Shown in pieces: positions 17,423 through 24,287 of a DNA stretch of 36,060 bases. Every line of letters begins with the position of its first letter. Position 1 is the stretch's first letter. The notes under the pieces are model-generated. The model saw only the letters and a program-made list of their open reading frames with translations. It did not search any database and had not been told where the DNA came from. Both the position numbers and the translations under genes were made by a program. The DNA comes from Thermoproteota archaeon (lineage in GTDB: Archaea > Korarchaeota > Korarchaeia > Korarchaeales > Korarchaeaceae): contig QMVZ01000002.1 of NCBI GenBank assembly GCA_003661365.1, positions 1 through 36,060 of the forward strand. Reading direction: 5' to 3'.

Positions 17423-17500
17423 GATTACAATTTGAAACTATCATTTTTTATTCTTTCTAAAAGGAGCAGGAAGAAGAGGGAAGGTGATTACAATTTGAAA
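17423..17500 (+). repeat. 15-bp direct repeat around the SQR translation start
   Basis: GATTACAATTTGAAA occurs at 17423-17437 and again at 17486-17500. The copies are 63 bp apart, which is 21 codons in the SQR frame, and each contains a TTG that could start the protein. Only the second copy is preceded by AAGGTGAT. Confidence 0.8.
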
Positions 17501-18691
17501 ACAAAGAAAATTCTGATCTTAGGGGCAGGTGCTGCTGGAACCATAGTAGCCAACAAGTTAGCTAGAGATTTGAGAAGAGAAATTGCTAGAGACGAGGTCG
17601 AAATTACAATACTTGACAAGAGCGATATGAACATTAATCAGGCAGGATTTACCTTTGTTCCATTTGGATTTTACACCCCAGACGACATAAGAAGGCCTAG
17701 GAGAAAACTCATCAGCCCGAGAGTTAAAGCAATATTCGGAGAAGATGGAGAAGTAGCCCGGGTTGACCTAGAAAACAGGGAAGTAACAGTTAAGAGCGGG
17801 AAAAAATATTTCTATGATTACCTGTTAATCGCTACTGGTTGCACGCAGGACGTAGAGAGTGTTCCGGGGCTTTCTAAGGATTTCAACACGTTTTATACCT
17901 CATTAGAAGATACATTAAGGCTTAAAGAGTCATTACAAACGTTGTCAAAGGGAAAAATAGTCGTATTGACGATAAAAATGCCCATCCCATGCCCAGGAGC
18001 TCCAGCCAAATTCACAGTCTTGCTGGATGATTACCTGAGGTATGTCAAGCGTGCTCGAGAGAACTTTGATATCACATTTCTGTGGCCCATACCTACTGTA
18101 GGACCGCCTCCCTATAACTCAAACATAACCAAGGCTTTTGAGGAGAGGAAAATAAACGACGTAAGGGAGTTTAAGTTCTCGGAAATAGATGCGGAGAAAA
18201 AGGAAGTGGTGTCCGCTGACGGAGAGAGAATAAAATATGATTTCTTAGTCACCATACCCCCTCACAAGGGCATAAAGGCCTTATATGACTCCGGAATAAC
18301 CGACGAGAACGGATGGGTTCCAGCGGACAAATACACCCTGCAATACAAAAAATCTGAAACCGAGAAACACGATGAGGTCTACGTTGCAGGAGACGCGGGA
18401 CCTCTAGAGATCCTTAAAACGGGTGTAACAGCCCACTATCAAGCGTTTACAGTTGCTCAAAACTTAATATATGACGTTCTGGGAACGGGTGATAAAGTAC
18501 ACTACCTAGGAAACGTGGGTTGCCCATACGTAGGGTCCACACTAACTCCTGATTCAAGGGGCAAAGCATTCCTTGCAGTGTGGTCATACGGACTTAAACC
18601 CAGACCATTCGTGCCTACGGAGGCGGGATGGTACTTCTATCGCATGTACTACTACATATACTGGGATCTAACCGTAAAAGCAATTATTTGA
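17495..18691 (+). CDS. sqr: Sulfide:quinone oxidoreductase-like flavoprotein
   Basis: Predicted membrane-surface FAD enzyme that oxidises sulfide and passes electrons to quinone. The FAD motif is ILILGAGAAGTIVANKL (residues 6-22). The three cysteines of true SQR are all present: Cys116 (ATGCTQ), Cys166 (PIPCPGAP) and Cys343 (VGCPYVG). VYVAGDAGP near residue 296 is the second FAD contact, and a C-terminal aromatic helix (WYFYRMYYYIYWD) could anchor it to the membrane. TTG 17495 is chosen because AAGGTGAT lies 7 nt before it; an upstream TTG at 17432 would add 21 residues. It could act in reverse or on polysulfide. A DUF1641 gene follows after 10 bp. Confidence 0.87.
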   Translation: MKTKKILILGAGAAGTIVANKLARDLRREIARDEVEITILDKSDMNINQAGFTFVPFGFYTPDDIRRPRRKLISPRVKAIFGEDGEVARVDLENREVTVKSGKKYFYDYLLIATGCTQDVESVPGLSKDFNTFYTSLEDTLRLKESLQTLSKGKIVVLTIKMPIPCPGAPAKFTVLLDDYLRYVKRARENFDITFLWPIPTVGPPPYNSNITKAFEERKINDVREFKFSEIDAEKKEVVSADGERIKYDFLVTIPPHKGIKALYDSGITDENGWVPADKYTLQYKKSETEKHDEVYVAGDAGPLEILKTGVTAHYQAFTVAQNLIYDVLGTGDKVHYLGNVGCPYVGSTLTPDSRGKAFLAVWSYGLKPRPFVPTEAGWYFYRMYYYIYWDLTVKAII

Positions 18692-18701
18692 GGTGAGATT
18701 T

Positions 18702-19070
18702 ATGGAAAAATCGGGAAAGGAATCTGTTTCATTGAGTTTACATCTCGAAGAGCCCGATTTAGAGGCTCTAATAGAGATCTTAAGCATTTATAGGATAATT
18801 CGAGACATGCTGAACGACCAGCTGATAAAGGACGTATCTTACATTGCATCAAGCCTGCTTAAGCTTGTGAACGTCGTTTCAAGCACGGACCTCATCGAAA
18901 TACTGGAAAGGGGTCTTCAAGACCCTGAGTTGGACAAAGCCCTGCTAAATCCGCCTAAAATAGGTTTAACAGGACTTCTAAGCGCTTTAAGGGACGAAGA
19001 TTTTCAGAAAGGAATGGGTATAGTAGTTGCACTTCTTAAGGCAATAGGAAAAGCTTCAATCACTCAGTAA
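18702..19070 (+). CDS. DUF1641 protein, SQR partner
   Basis: A 122-residue helical protein with the DUF1641 pattern: LIDIL-like helices followed by a terminal GLTGLLSALRDEDFQKGMGIVVALLKAIG. DUF1641 genes commonly sit beside SQR-like oxidoreductases in archaea and some bacteria; biochemical function is not settled. ATG 18702 is preferred over GTG 18693 because AGGTGA (18691-18696) lies 5 nt before it and overlaps the SQR stop codon, showing translational coupling. It has no cysteines and no clear membrane span. Confidence 0.8.
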   Translation: MEKSGKESVSLSLHLEEPDLEALIEILSIYRIIRDMLNDQLIKDVSYIASSLLKLVNVVSSTDLIEILERGLQDPELDKALLNPPKIGLTGLLSALRDEDFQKGMGIVVALLKAIGKASITQ

Positions 19071-19100
19071 TGAGCTCAAGTATACACTTACCCACTACAC

Positions 19101-19132
19101 TCTTTTTTATTTCTCTTTTATTTTTTCTTTTT
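19101..19132 (+). terminator. T-rich archaeal terminator after the sqr operon
   Basis: The tract from 19101 to 19132 is almost all T with a few C and A, starting 31 nt after the DUF1641 stop. Oligo-T runs without a hairpin are the usual archaeal termination signal. Confidence 0.6.
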
Positions 19133-19317
19133 CAGAGAGCAGGGTTATAGATTCTTCATAGCCGCATTTCACACACAAGATTAATGCAACATCAGTTTAA
19201 GTTACATAGAAAACAGTTTGAATTCCATCATCATTGTCCTCAGGCTCACTAAGGTCGGTTTCACCTTCATCTCTCCTTCAATAGTGGAAAAATCACTTCT
19301 GGCTACATTCTGAATCA

Positions 19318-19342
19318 TTATATAATAATTTGTTTACAAATT
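19318..19342 (+). promoter_or_regulatory. Leaderless promoter with inverted repeat upstream of the Lrp gene
   Basis: ATTATATAATAATT holds a clear TATA box about 27 nt before the ATG at 19349, so the transcript is probably leaderless. A perfect inverted repeat, AATTTGT-TT-ACAAATT, at 19327-19342 lies between the TATA box and the start. That is the position expected for an Lrp autorepression operator. Confidence 0.55.
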
Positions 19343-19348
19343 GTAGCA

Positions 19349-19933
19349 ATGGATCGGATTGATCTAAGCATAATAGAAGAACTGAGAAAGGACGGCAGAC
19401 TCAGCCTATCTGATCTGGGAAGAAAGATAGGTATGAGCCATGTAGCGATCCGTAGAAGGCTTAAGAGACTTATAGAAAGCAAGATTATGAGAGTTTCTAC
19501 TGAATTGAACGTCAAGACATTTGAATTCAAGTTAGCGATGGTAATGATGGAAGTTGAAACCTACGAAAAGTTGACTGAACTTGTCAGCACTTACATAAAG
19601 TGTCCTAGAACACTAATGATCCTCCATTGCCTAGGGGGTTTCAACTTACTTGCAATGATGTGGGCGGAAAATGATGATACTCTTAGAAGCGTCCTCGATT
19701 CTTGCTCTATAAGGACTAGAGAAGGTGTTAGAAGATCAGAGGTATGCGTAGGTGAGCTGTTACATCCCGAGTACCTTTCAATACCAATAGTTTCCTCTTC
19801 TGATCTGGAAATTTCTCCGTGTGGCCTAGATTGCAGCGGATGTAGGAGGTATCAGGAGGACAAGTGCCTAGGCTGCCCGACAACACGTAGATATAGGGGA
19901 ATTGAAAATCTTATATCTACCGATCCCGTTTGA
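19349..19933 (+). CDS. Lrp/AsnC regulator with C-terminal cysteine-cluster extension
   Basis: Residues 1-60 form an Lrp winged helix (DLSIIEELRKDGRLSLSDLGRKIGMSHVAIRRRLKRL). Residues about 65-140 fit the AsnC-type ligand/oligomer domain (LAMVMMEVETYEKL...LLAMMW). Beyond it lies a tail of about 45 residues with C-x3-C-x2-C-x7-C-x2-C (CGLDCSGCRRYQEDKCLGC), which is not part of ordinary Lrp proteins (about 150 residues) and could bind zinc or an Fe-S cluster; it resembles the DUF3795-type cysteine pattern. The gene is single, leaderless and sits between sqr and etfBA, either of which could be a target. A sensor role is inference. Confidence 0.85.
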   Translation: MDRIDLSIIEELRKDGRLSLSDLGRKIGMSHVAIRRRLKRLIESKIMRVSTELNVKTFEFKLAMVMMEVETYEKLTELVSTYIKCPRTLMILHCLGGFNLLAMMWAENDDTLRSVLDSCSIRTREGVRRSEVCVGELLHPEYLSIPIVSSSDLEISPCGLDCSGCRRYQEDKCLGCPTTRRYRGIENLISTDPV

Positions 19934-20053
19934 AGATTTGAGAGCCATTCTATGCATATACAAGCCATCTTTGGGAAGAAAGATCATCGGCTTTCAACTT
20001 CCTCCGCATTAGCTCATCGAAACCCGTCCACATAATTACTTATAACTAAACAA

Positions 20054-20866
20054 GTGAAGGTCGAAATTGTGTTGAGAGTAATTGCCTGTGCTAAGTATGC
20101 TGTTGATGTAAGTGAGCTTAGGTTTGATCCGTCAACAGGAGAGCCTATACTGGCCGGAGCAAAGATGAAGCTCAGCGATGTCGATAAAAGAGCGATAGAG
20201 GAAGCCATTAGACTAAAGGAAAAGCACGGCGGACATGTGACTGTCTTGACAGTTGGTCCAGAGAGCGCGAAGATGGGACTCAGAGAAGCCCTTGCAATGG
20301 GCGCAGACGAAGCCTATTTGCTCGTCGATCCCTTGTTCGAGGGCGTAGATACGCTTGTAACATCCCTCGTTCTAAAGAAAGCCATCGAAAAACTGGAAGG
20401 ATTTGACCTGATAATTTGCGGAGAAGCTACGAGCGATGGTTACTCCTCACTAGTAGGCCCCAGATTAGCTGGATTGCTAGGAATTCCCCAGGTAGCTTAC
20501 GTAAAAAGGATTGTAGAGGTAAAAGACGGTTCAATAGTAGTCGAGAGAGATCTAGAGGATGGATATGAGGTTGTGGAGGTCAAATTGCCAGCTTTACTCA
20601 CAGTAACGAGGGAAATAAATGAGCCAAGAATTCCACCTCTGCCAGCGATAATGAGGGCTTCTAAGAAGCCCATGAAAATGCTGAGTGCCTCTGAACTTGG
20701 CATACCCAGCGAATTACTCGGTCAAGATGGCTCAGCAGTACAAATCTTAGAGGCTAAAGCTCCTGAGATAAAGAGGAAGGGAGTCATATTTGAGGAAATG
20801 CCAGCAGACGAAGCAGCGAGAAAACTTGTAGAAGCTTTGATTAGGGAGGGAGTTCTAGGTGGCTGA
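20054..20866 (+). CDS. etfB: Electron transfer flavoprotein beta subunit
   Basis: Beta subunit of the ETF dimer; accepts electrons from acyl-CoA dehydrogenases. It shows LRVIACAKYAVD at the N-terminus, VTVLTVGPESAKMGLREALAMGADEAYLL, IICGEATSDGYSSLVGPRLAGLLGIPQVAYV and a C-terminal arm with KPMKMLSASELGI. Starts at GTG 20054 or GTG 20069 are possible; family members begin just before RVIACAK, which favours the second. The EtfB loop reads ATSDGYSSLVGP, so membership in the bifurcating or non-bifurcating type is not obvious from this stretch. It overlaps etfA by 8 bp. Confidence 0.93.
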   Translation: MKVEIVLRVIACAKYAVDVSELRFDPSTGEPILAGAKMKLSDVDKRAIEEAIRLKEKHGGHVTVLTVGPESAKMGLREALAMGADEAYLLVDPLFEGVDTLVTSLVLKKAIEKLEGFDLIICGEATSDGYSSLVGPRLAGLLGIPQVAYVKRIVEVKDGSIVVERDLEDGYEVVEVKLPALLTVTREINEPRIPPLPAIMRASKKPMKMLSASELGIPSELLGQDGSAVQILEAKAPEIKRKGVIFEEMPADEAARKLVEALIREGVLGG

Positions 20867-21827
20867 AAACGAGGTTTGGGTCTACTCAGAAAATAAGAAC
20901 GTTTGTCTTGAGCTTTTAACGGCTGGAAAAGAATTATCAGAGAAGCTGAATGTTCCTTTAGCCTCACTTGTCTTGGGACACGGAGTAAAGGATGTGGCTG
21001 AAGAGCTGTCTGAACACGGACCAAATAAGATCTATCTCATAGATCATGCTTCCCTAGAAAGATTCGATTCTATGTCTTATGCTGCAGCCATTGAAACCAT
21101 TGTTAAACAGGAAAAACCCAAGATATTGCTCATCGGGGCAACTAAAAGAGGAAAAGAGTTGGCTGGAAGGCTGGCAGCCAGGCTCAATGCTGGTTGTATG
21201 TCGGAATGCACAGAAGTTGACATAGGCGATGATGGGAGCGTCATAGCGAAACGTGCAGCTTATGCTGGAATGGCAGTAGCTACTGAGAAATGTAAGAGCA
21301 CCCCAGCAATAGTTTTGCTGAAGCCAGGGAGGTATGAAAAGGCCCCGTCTGGAGGCAAAGGGGAAATTGTTGAACTCAGCTTGGAGATACCTGAGCCAAG
21401 CCTAAAACTCATCGAATTCAAGCCAAAGGAAATCAAAGCTGTTAGAGTAGAGGAAGCAGAGGTCGTAGTGCTTGGAGGAAGAGGTATAAAGAAGAGAGAA
21501 GACTTTCAGATGCTGGAGCAACTGGCTGAAATGCTTGGAGGGTGTGTGGGATGCACAAGACCAATTGCAGCTGATCTGGGATGGTACACAGAATGGGTTG
21601 GCCTTTCAGGAGTAGCAATAAAGCCAAAGCTCTACATAGGGGTTGGAGTTTCCGGAGCAATACAACACGTCGCAGGCATAAAAGACTCCAAGGTCATAGT
21701 AGCGATAAACAAAGATCCAGAGGCCCCGATCTTCAAGTCTGCAGATTACGGCATTGTAGGAGACCTCTATGAAGTTATTCCAGAACTGATAAAGGCATTA
21801 AAAGAAGTCTCTAAGAAAGAGGGATGA
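20859..21827 (+). CDS. etfA: Electron transfer flavoprotein alpha subunit
   Basis: FAD-binding partner of EtfB, 322 residues. The C-terminal FAD domain shows VVLGGRGIKKREDFQMLEQLAEMLGG (from about residue 203), VGLSGVAIKPKLYIGVGVSGAIQHVAGI and INKDPEAPIFKSADYGIVGDL. Odd point: the segment normally read as GAAVGASRP is here GGCVGCTRP, putting Cys229 and Cys232 near the flavin in place of alanines. GTG 20859 starts 8 bp inside etfB, with GGGAGG before it. With the acyl-CoA dehydrogenase and the membrane Fe-S protein at 27143-29194 it would form a fatty-acid-to-quinone electron path. Confidence 0.94.
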   Translation: MAENEVWVYSENKNVCLELLTAGKELSEKLNVPLASLVLGHGVKDVAEELSEHGPNKIYLIDHASLERFDSMSYAAAIETIVKQEKPKILLIGATKRGKELAGRLAARLNAGCMSECTEVDIGDDGSVIAKRAAYAGMAVATEKCKSTPAIVLLKPGRYEKAPSGGKGEIVELSLEIPEPSLKLIEFKPKEIKAVRVEEAEVVVLGGRGIKKREDFQMLEQLAEMLGGCVGCTRPIAADLGWYTEWVGLSGVAIKPKLYIGVGVSGAIQHVAGIKDSKVIVAINKDPEAPIFKSADYGIVGDLYEVIPELIKALKEVSKKEG

Positions 21828-21938
21828 GTTAACTCTAGATATGCCTCTTCCCTCTTCTCTTTTTCTTTGGACGTAAAAGTGCTGCGGGTAGGCTCGAGTA
21901 TATTTTTCTAGCGCAGGAAAGATGTCTCTTCCAAAGCG

Positions 21939-22037
21939 ATGTCTCTAAAGTCTGAAATTGAGGCATATAAGATTACGGGAAGAATTGAAAGAGTAAAGGG
22001 GATAGAAGAAGTCTCAAGAAAAAAGAAGAAGGGGTAA
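21939..22037 (+). CDS. Possible 32-residue basic small protein
   Basis: The frame ATG 21939 to TAA 22037 encodes MSLKSEIEAYKITGRIERV followed by a lysine-rich tail ending RKKKKG. TATATTTTT near 21898-21906 lies about 36 nt upstream and could be its promoter. There is no clear ribosome binding site and no recognised family. It fills the gap between etfA and the convergent acyl-CoA dehydrogenase; a short alternative frame starts at 21922. Low confidence. Confidence 0.2.
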   Translation: MSLKSEIEAYKITGRIERVKGIEEVSRKKKKG

Positions 22038-22090
22038 GAAAAATCGGCTTGAATGCTTCACATCTCTGCTTTTCCTATCCATTTGTAAAT

Positions 22091-23323
22091 CTATCCTGGC
22101 CTGACGTATTCTGCCCCTATTACATCGCGAGCTATGATGTATCTCATGATGTTCTGAGCTCCTTCTGCTCCTATCACGTAGGAGAAGGTTCCTAACCAAC
22201 CTCTGAAGATTGGGCACTCCCTTGTGTAGCCGTATGCTCCATGCCACTTCATGACCTCTTCGTATATGTCTGCAGCAACCTCTGGTCCCATCATCTTTGC
22301 CATAGCAACAGGAACGTTAAGGTCTCTGGGGCTATAGGCTGGGTTCTTGTGAATGTATATTTGGTCAGCGAGCCAAGCAGCCTTATAAACTATTAGCCTT
22401 GCGGCTTCTAGCCTTGCATAAAGTTCTGCAAACTTGAAGTTAACTCCTTGGAAGCTAGATATGTACCTTCCGAATAGTTTCCTCACTCTAAACCATTCTT
22501 TGGCCTGATCAAGGGCCCACCTAGCAGAACCTATGGCTGCTGCTGCTACGAGTATCCTTGCTACGTTAAAGCCCTCCATATTTATGTAAAAGCCCTTGTT
22601 CTCATCTCCAATCCTGTATTTGTCGTCTACCTCAACATCGTTGAGCATGAATCCTCCGCAGGAGATTCCTGCCCTCCCTATATCCTCATAATAGGTTGGC
22701 TCAAAGCCCTTAACTATCTCTCCATCCTTCTTGGCCAAGAACGCAAATGTAGTAAGGGATCTATGCCCAGCTTCCTTTGGACCAGTCCTCGCGATTAGGA
22801 AGAACCCTCCTCCCCAGGGAAGTTCTAAGGTCTCCTTTACCCCGCTTATATAGGCTTTTTCTCCATTAAAAATCCATTTTCCATTTTCTTTTCTAGCAGT
22901 AACCCTTGTACCAGCGATATCTGAGCCCCCTTGGGGTTCAGTTGTTGCAATTCCAAAGAAAGCTTCACCAGCAGCTACCTTTGGTAAAATCTCTGATTTG
23001 GCTTCTTCACTTCCATAAAGGTCAAGTAACATGGGCCATCCATTTACAAGAAGGGTGTAAACTGGAATAGCTATTGAAGGATCGTAATAAGCCATTTCAT
23101 CAACAGCTATGGCAGCCATAGTGAGCGTTCCGCCCATCCCTCCATATTCTTCCCTTACTGGGATGCAAAAGAGTCCTTGCTGTCCCATCGTTTTAATCAG
23201 ATCTACTGGTGTTCCTTTTCTAGCTTCGTCAATTTCTATCCATCTTGGGGCTATATACTTCTCGCAGAATTCCTTAACACTGCTCCTAAACAATTCCTCT
23301 TCTTCTGAGAAACTGAAGTCCAT
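22091..23323 (-). CDS. Acyl-CoA dehydrogenase
   Basis: FAD enzyme that makes the trans-2,3 double bond in acyl-CoA and reduces ETF. It has the ACAD layout: N-terminal helices (MDFSFSEEEELFRSSVKEF), the FAD strand region IATTEPQGGSDIAGTRVTARKENGKWIFNGEKAYISG, and the C-terminal helical domain with YGYTRECPIFRGWLG and IGAEGAQNIMRYIIARDVIG, whose Glu aligns with the usual catalytic position. ATG 23323 (410 residues) is favoured; the open frame extends to 23368 but those residues are unlike the family. It faces etfBA, separated by 263 bp, and should be their electron donor. Confidence 0.93.
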   Translation of the reverse strand: MDFSFSEEEELFRSSVKEFCEKYIAPRWIEIDEARKGTPVDLIKTMGQQGLFCIPVREEYGGMGGTLTMAAIAVDEMAYYDPSIAIPVYTLLVNGWPMLLDLYGSEEAKSEILPKVAAGEAFFGIATTEPQGGSDIAGTRVTARKENGKWIFNGEKAYISGVKETLELPWGGGFFLIARTGPKEAGHRSLTTFAFLAKKDGEIVKGFEPTYYEDIGRAGISCGGFMLNDVEVDDKYRIGDENKGFYINMEGFNVARILVAAAAIGSARWALDQAKEWFRVRKLFGRYISSFQGVNFKFAELYARLEAARLIVYKAAWLADQIYIHKNPAYSPRDLNVPVAMAKMMGPEVAADIYEEVMKWHGAYGYTRECPIFRGWLGTFSYVIGAEGAQNIMRYIIARDVIGAEYVRPG

Positions 23324-23442
23324 GGTGACCCCGTGCTCTTTGTCGGGATTAATTAAATTTTTTTCCAAGTTAATAAGAGAGCACTTTGATCGGAATTTCC
23401 GGATGTAGCCTTTTTGAATTCAAAATTACATTATAATTGATA

Positions 23443-23475
23443 AAAAACCTCTTTTTCGTGAGAAAAGAGGTTTTT
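23443..23475 (-). terminator. Hairpin terminator downstream of the methyltransferase
   Basis: AAAAACCTCTTTT (23443-23455) and AAAAGAGGTTTTT (23463-23475) form a perfect 13-bp stem with a 7-nt loop, ending in a T run on either strand. It lies 56 bp past the methyltransferase stop and upstream of the acyl-CoA dehydrogenase start, so on the minus strand it would insulate the two genes. Such a clear intrinsic-type hairpin is uncommon in archaea. Confidence 0.65.
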
Positions 23476-23530
23476 AAGGGAGTTTAATCACATAATGCTT
23501 CATATATGACGTTTTATGCTTTTGCTAAGG

Positions 23531-24121
23531 TCATCTATTCTGAGCTAGAATTCTGTAATGGAGGAGATTATGTCCTACCCAAGGAGCATTAAACTCCTCT
23601 ACTTCTATGATCTCAAAGAAGGGGGTTATTAACCAATCTAGTTCCTCTCTGGGAATTCCATACTCCTTACTCTTCTCAGACAAAGTTTCTATAAACAAGT
23701 ATCCTTTTGGTTTCAGCACTCTTGATAGCTCTGCTATGTATCTCCTCCTTGCCTTAACGAAGTTAATTGTGTTTATGTCTATGGCTGCATCGAAGAATTC
23801 GTTCCTGAACTCCATTTGAGATACGTCACCAACTTCAAACCAGATCTTTTCTAGTAATCCTTCCCTTTCAGCCCACTCTCTAGCCTTATCTATAGCAACA
23901 GCCGAGATGTCGAGACCATAGACCCTAAACCCTTGTTTCGCTAGATAAATACTGTTTCTTCCCTCTCCACAACCAGAGTCCAGTACAATGGCTTCTGACA
24001 TCTCTTTGCTCTTTAAGAACTCTGCGAAGCGAACCACACCCGGTGAAGGAGCATGTCCCCACATAAGTTTACCCTTTTCCGCATAGAAATCCAGATACAT
24101 TCTGTCGAATAGCGAGTCCAA
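23531..24121 (-). CDS. Class I SAM-dependent methyltransferase
   Basis: A 196-residue Rossmann-fold methyltransferase. Motif I is VLDSGCGEGRNSIYLAKQG (about residues 46-64), followed by the acidic loop VYGLDISAVAIDKARE and VGDVSQMEF. Post-I and motif IV are AAIDINTINFV and LKPKGYLFIETLSEKSKEYG. The substrate is not evident; the small size and free N-terminus fit small-molecule methylation. The start is TTG 24121, with GAGAGG 4 nt before it; ATG 24100 is the alternative. A TATA-like TATTAATG lies about 30 nt upstream. Confidence 0.85.
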   Translation of the reverse strand: MDSLFDRMYLDFYAEKGKLMWGHAPSPGVVRFAEFLKSKEMSEAIVLDSGCGEGRNSIYLAKQGFRVYGLDISAVAIDKAREWAEREGLLEKIWFEVGDVSQMEFRNEFFDAAIDINTINFVKARRRYIAELSRVLKPKGYLFIETLSEKSKEYGIPREELDWLITPFFEIIEVEEFNAPWVGHNLLHYRILAQNR

Positions 24122-24287
24122 TGCCTCTCAGCGGAAATGTGTTTTGCATTAATAAAACTATTCCACCGTGATATCTCTTCCAAGGAATCGTTAAGACAAT
24201 CCTGAGATTATCTTTTCTGTTTGAGTTCGTTTGATAAATGGCGAAATTTGTTGGTTTACCATTCACTTAATGAATTCTATAACCCAT

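Noticed and set aside
24069..24266. 65-residue minus-strand open frame upstream of the methyltransferase
   Set aside because: It overlaps the start of a well-supported methyltransferase in another frame, and its residues show no pattern of a real protein.
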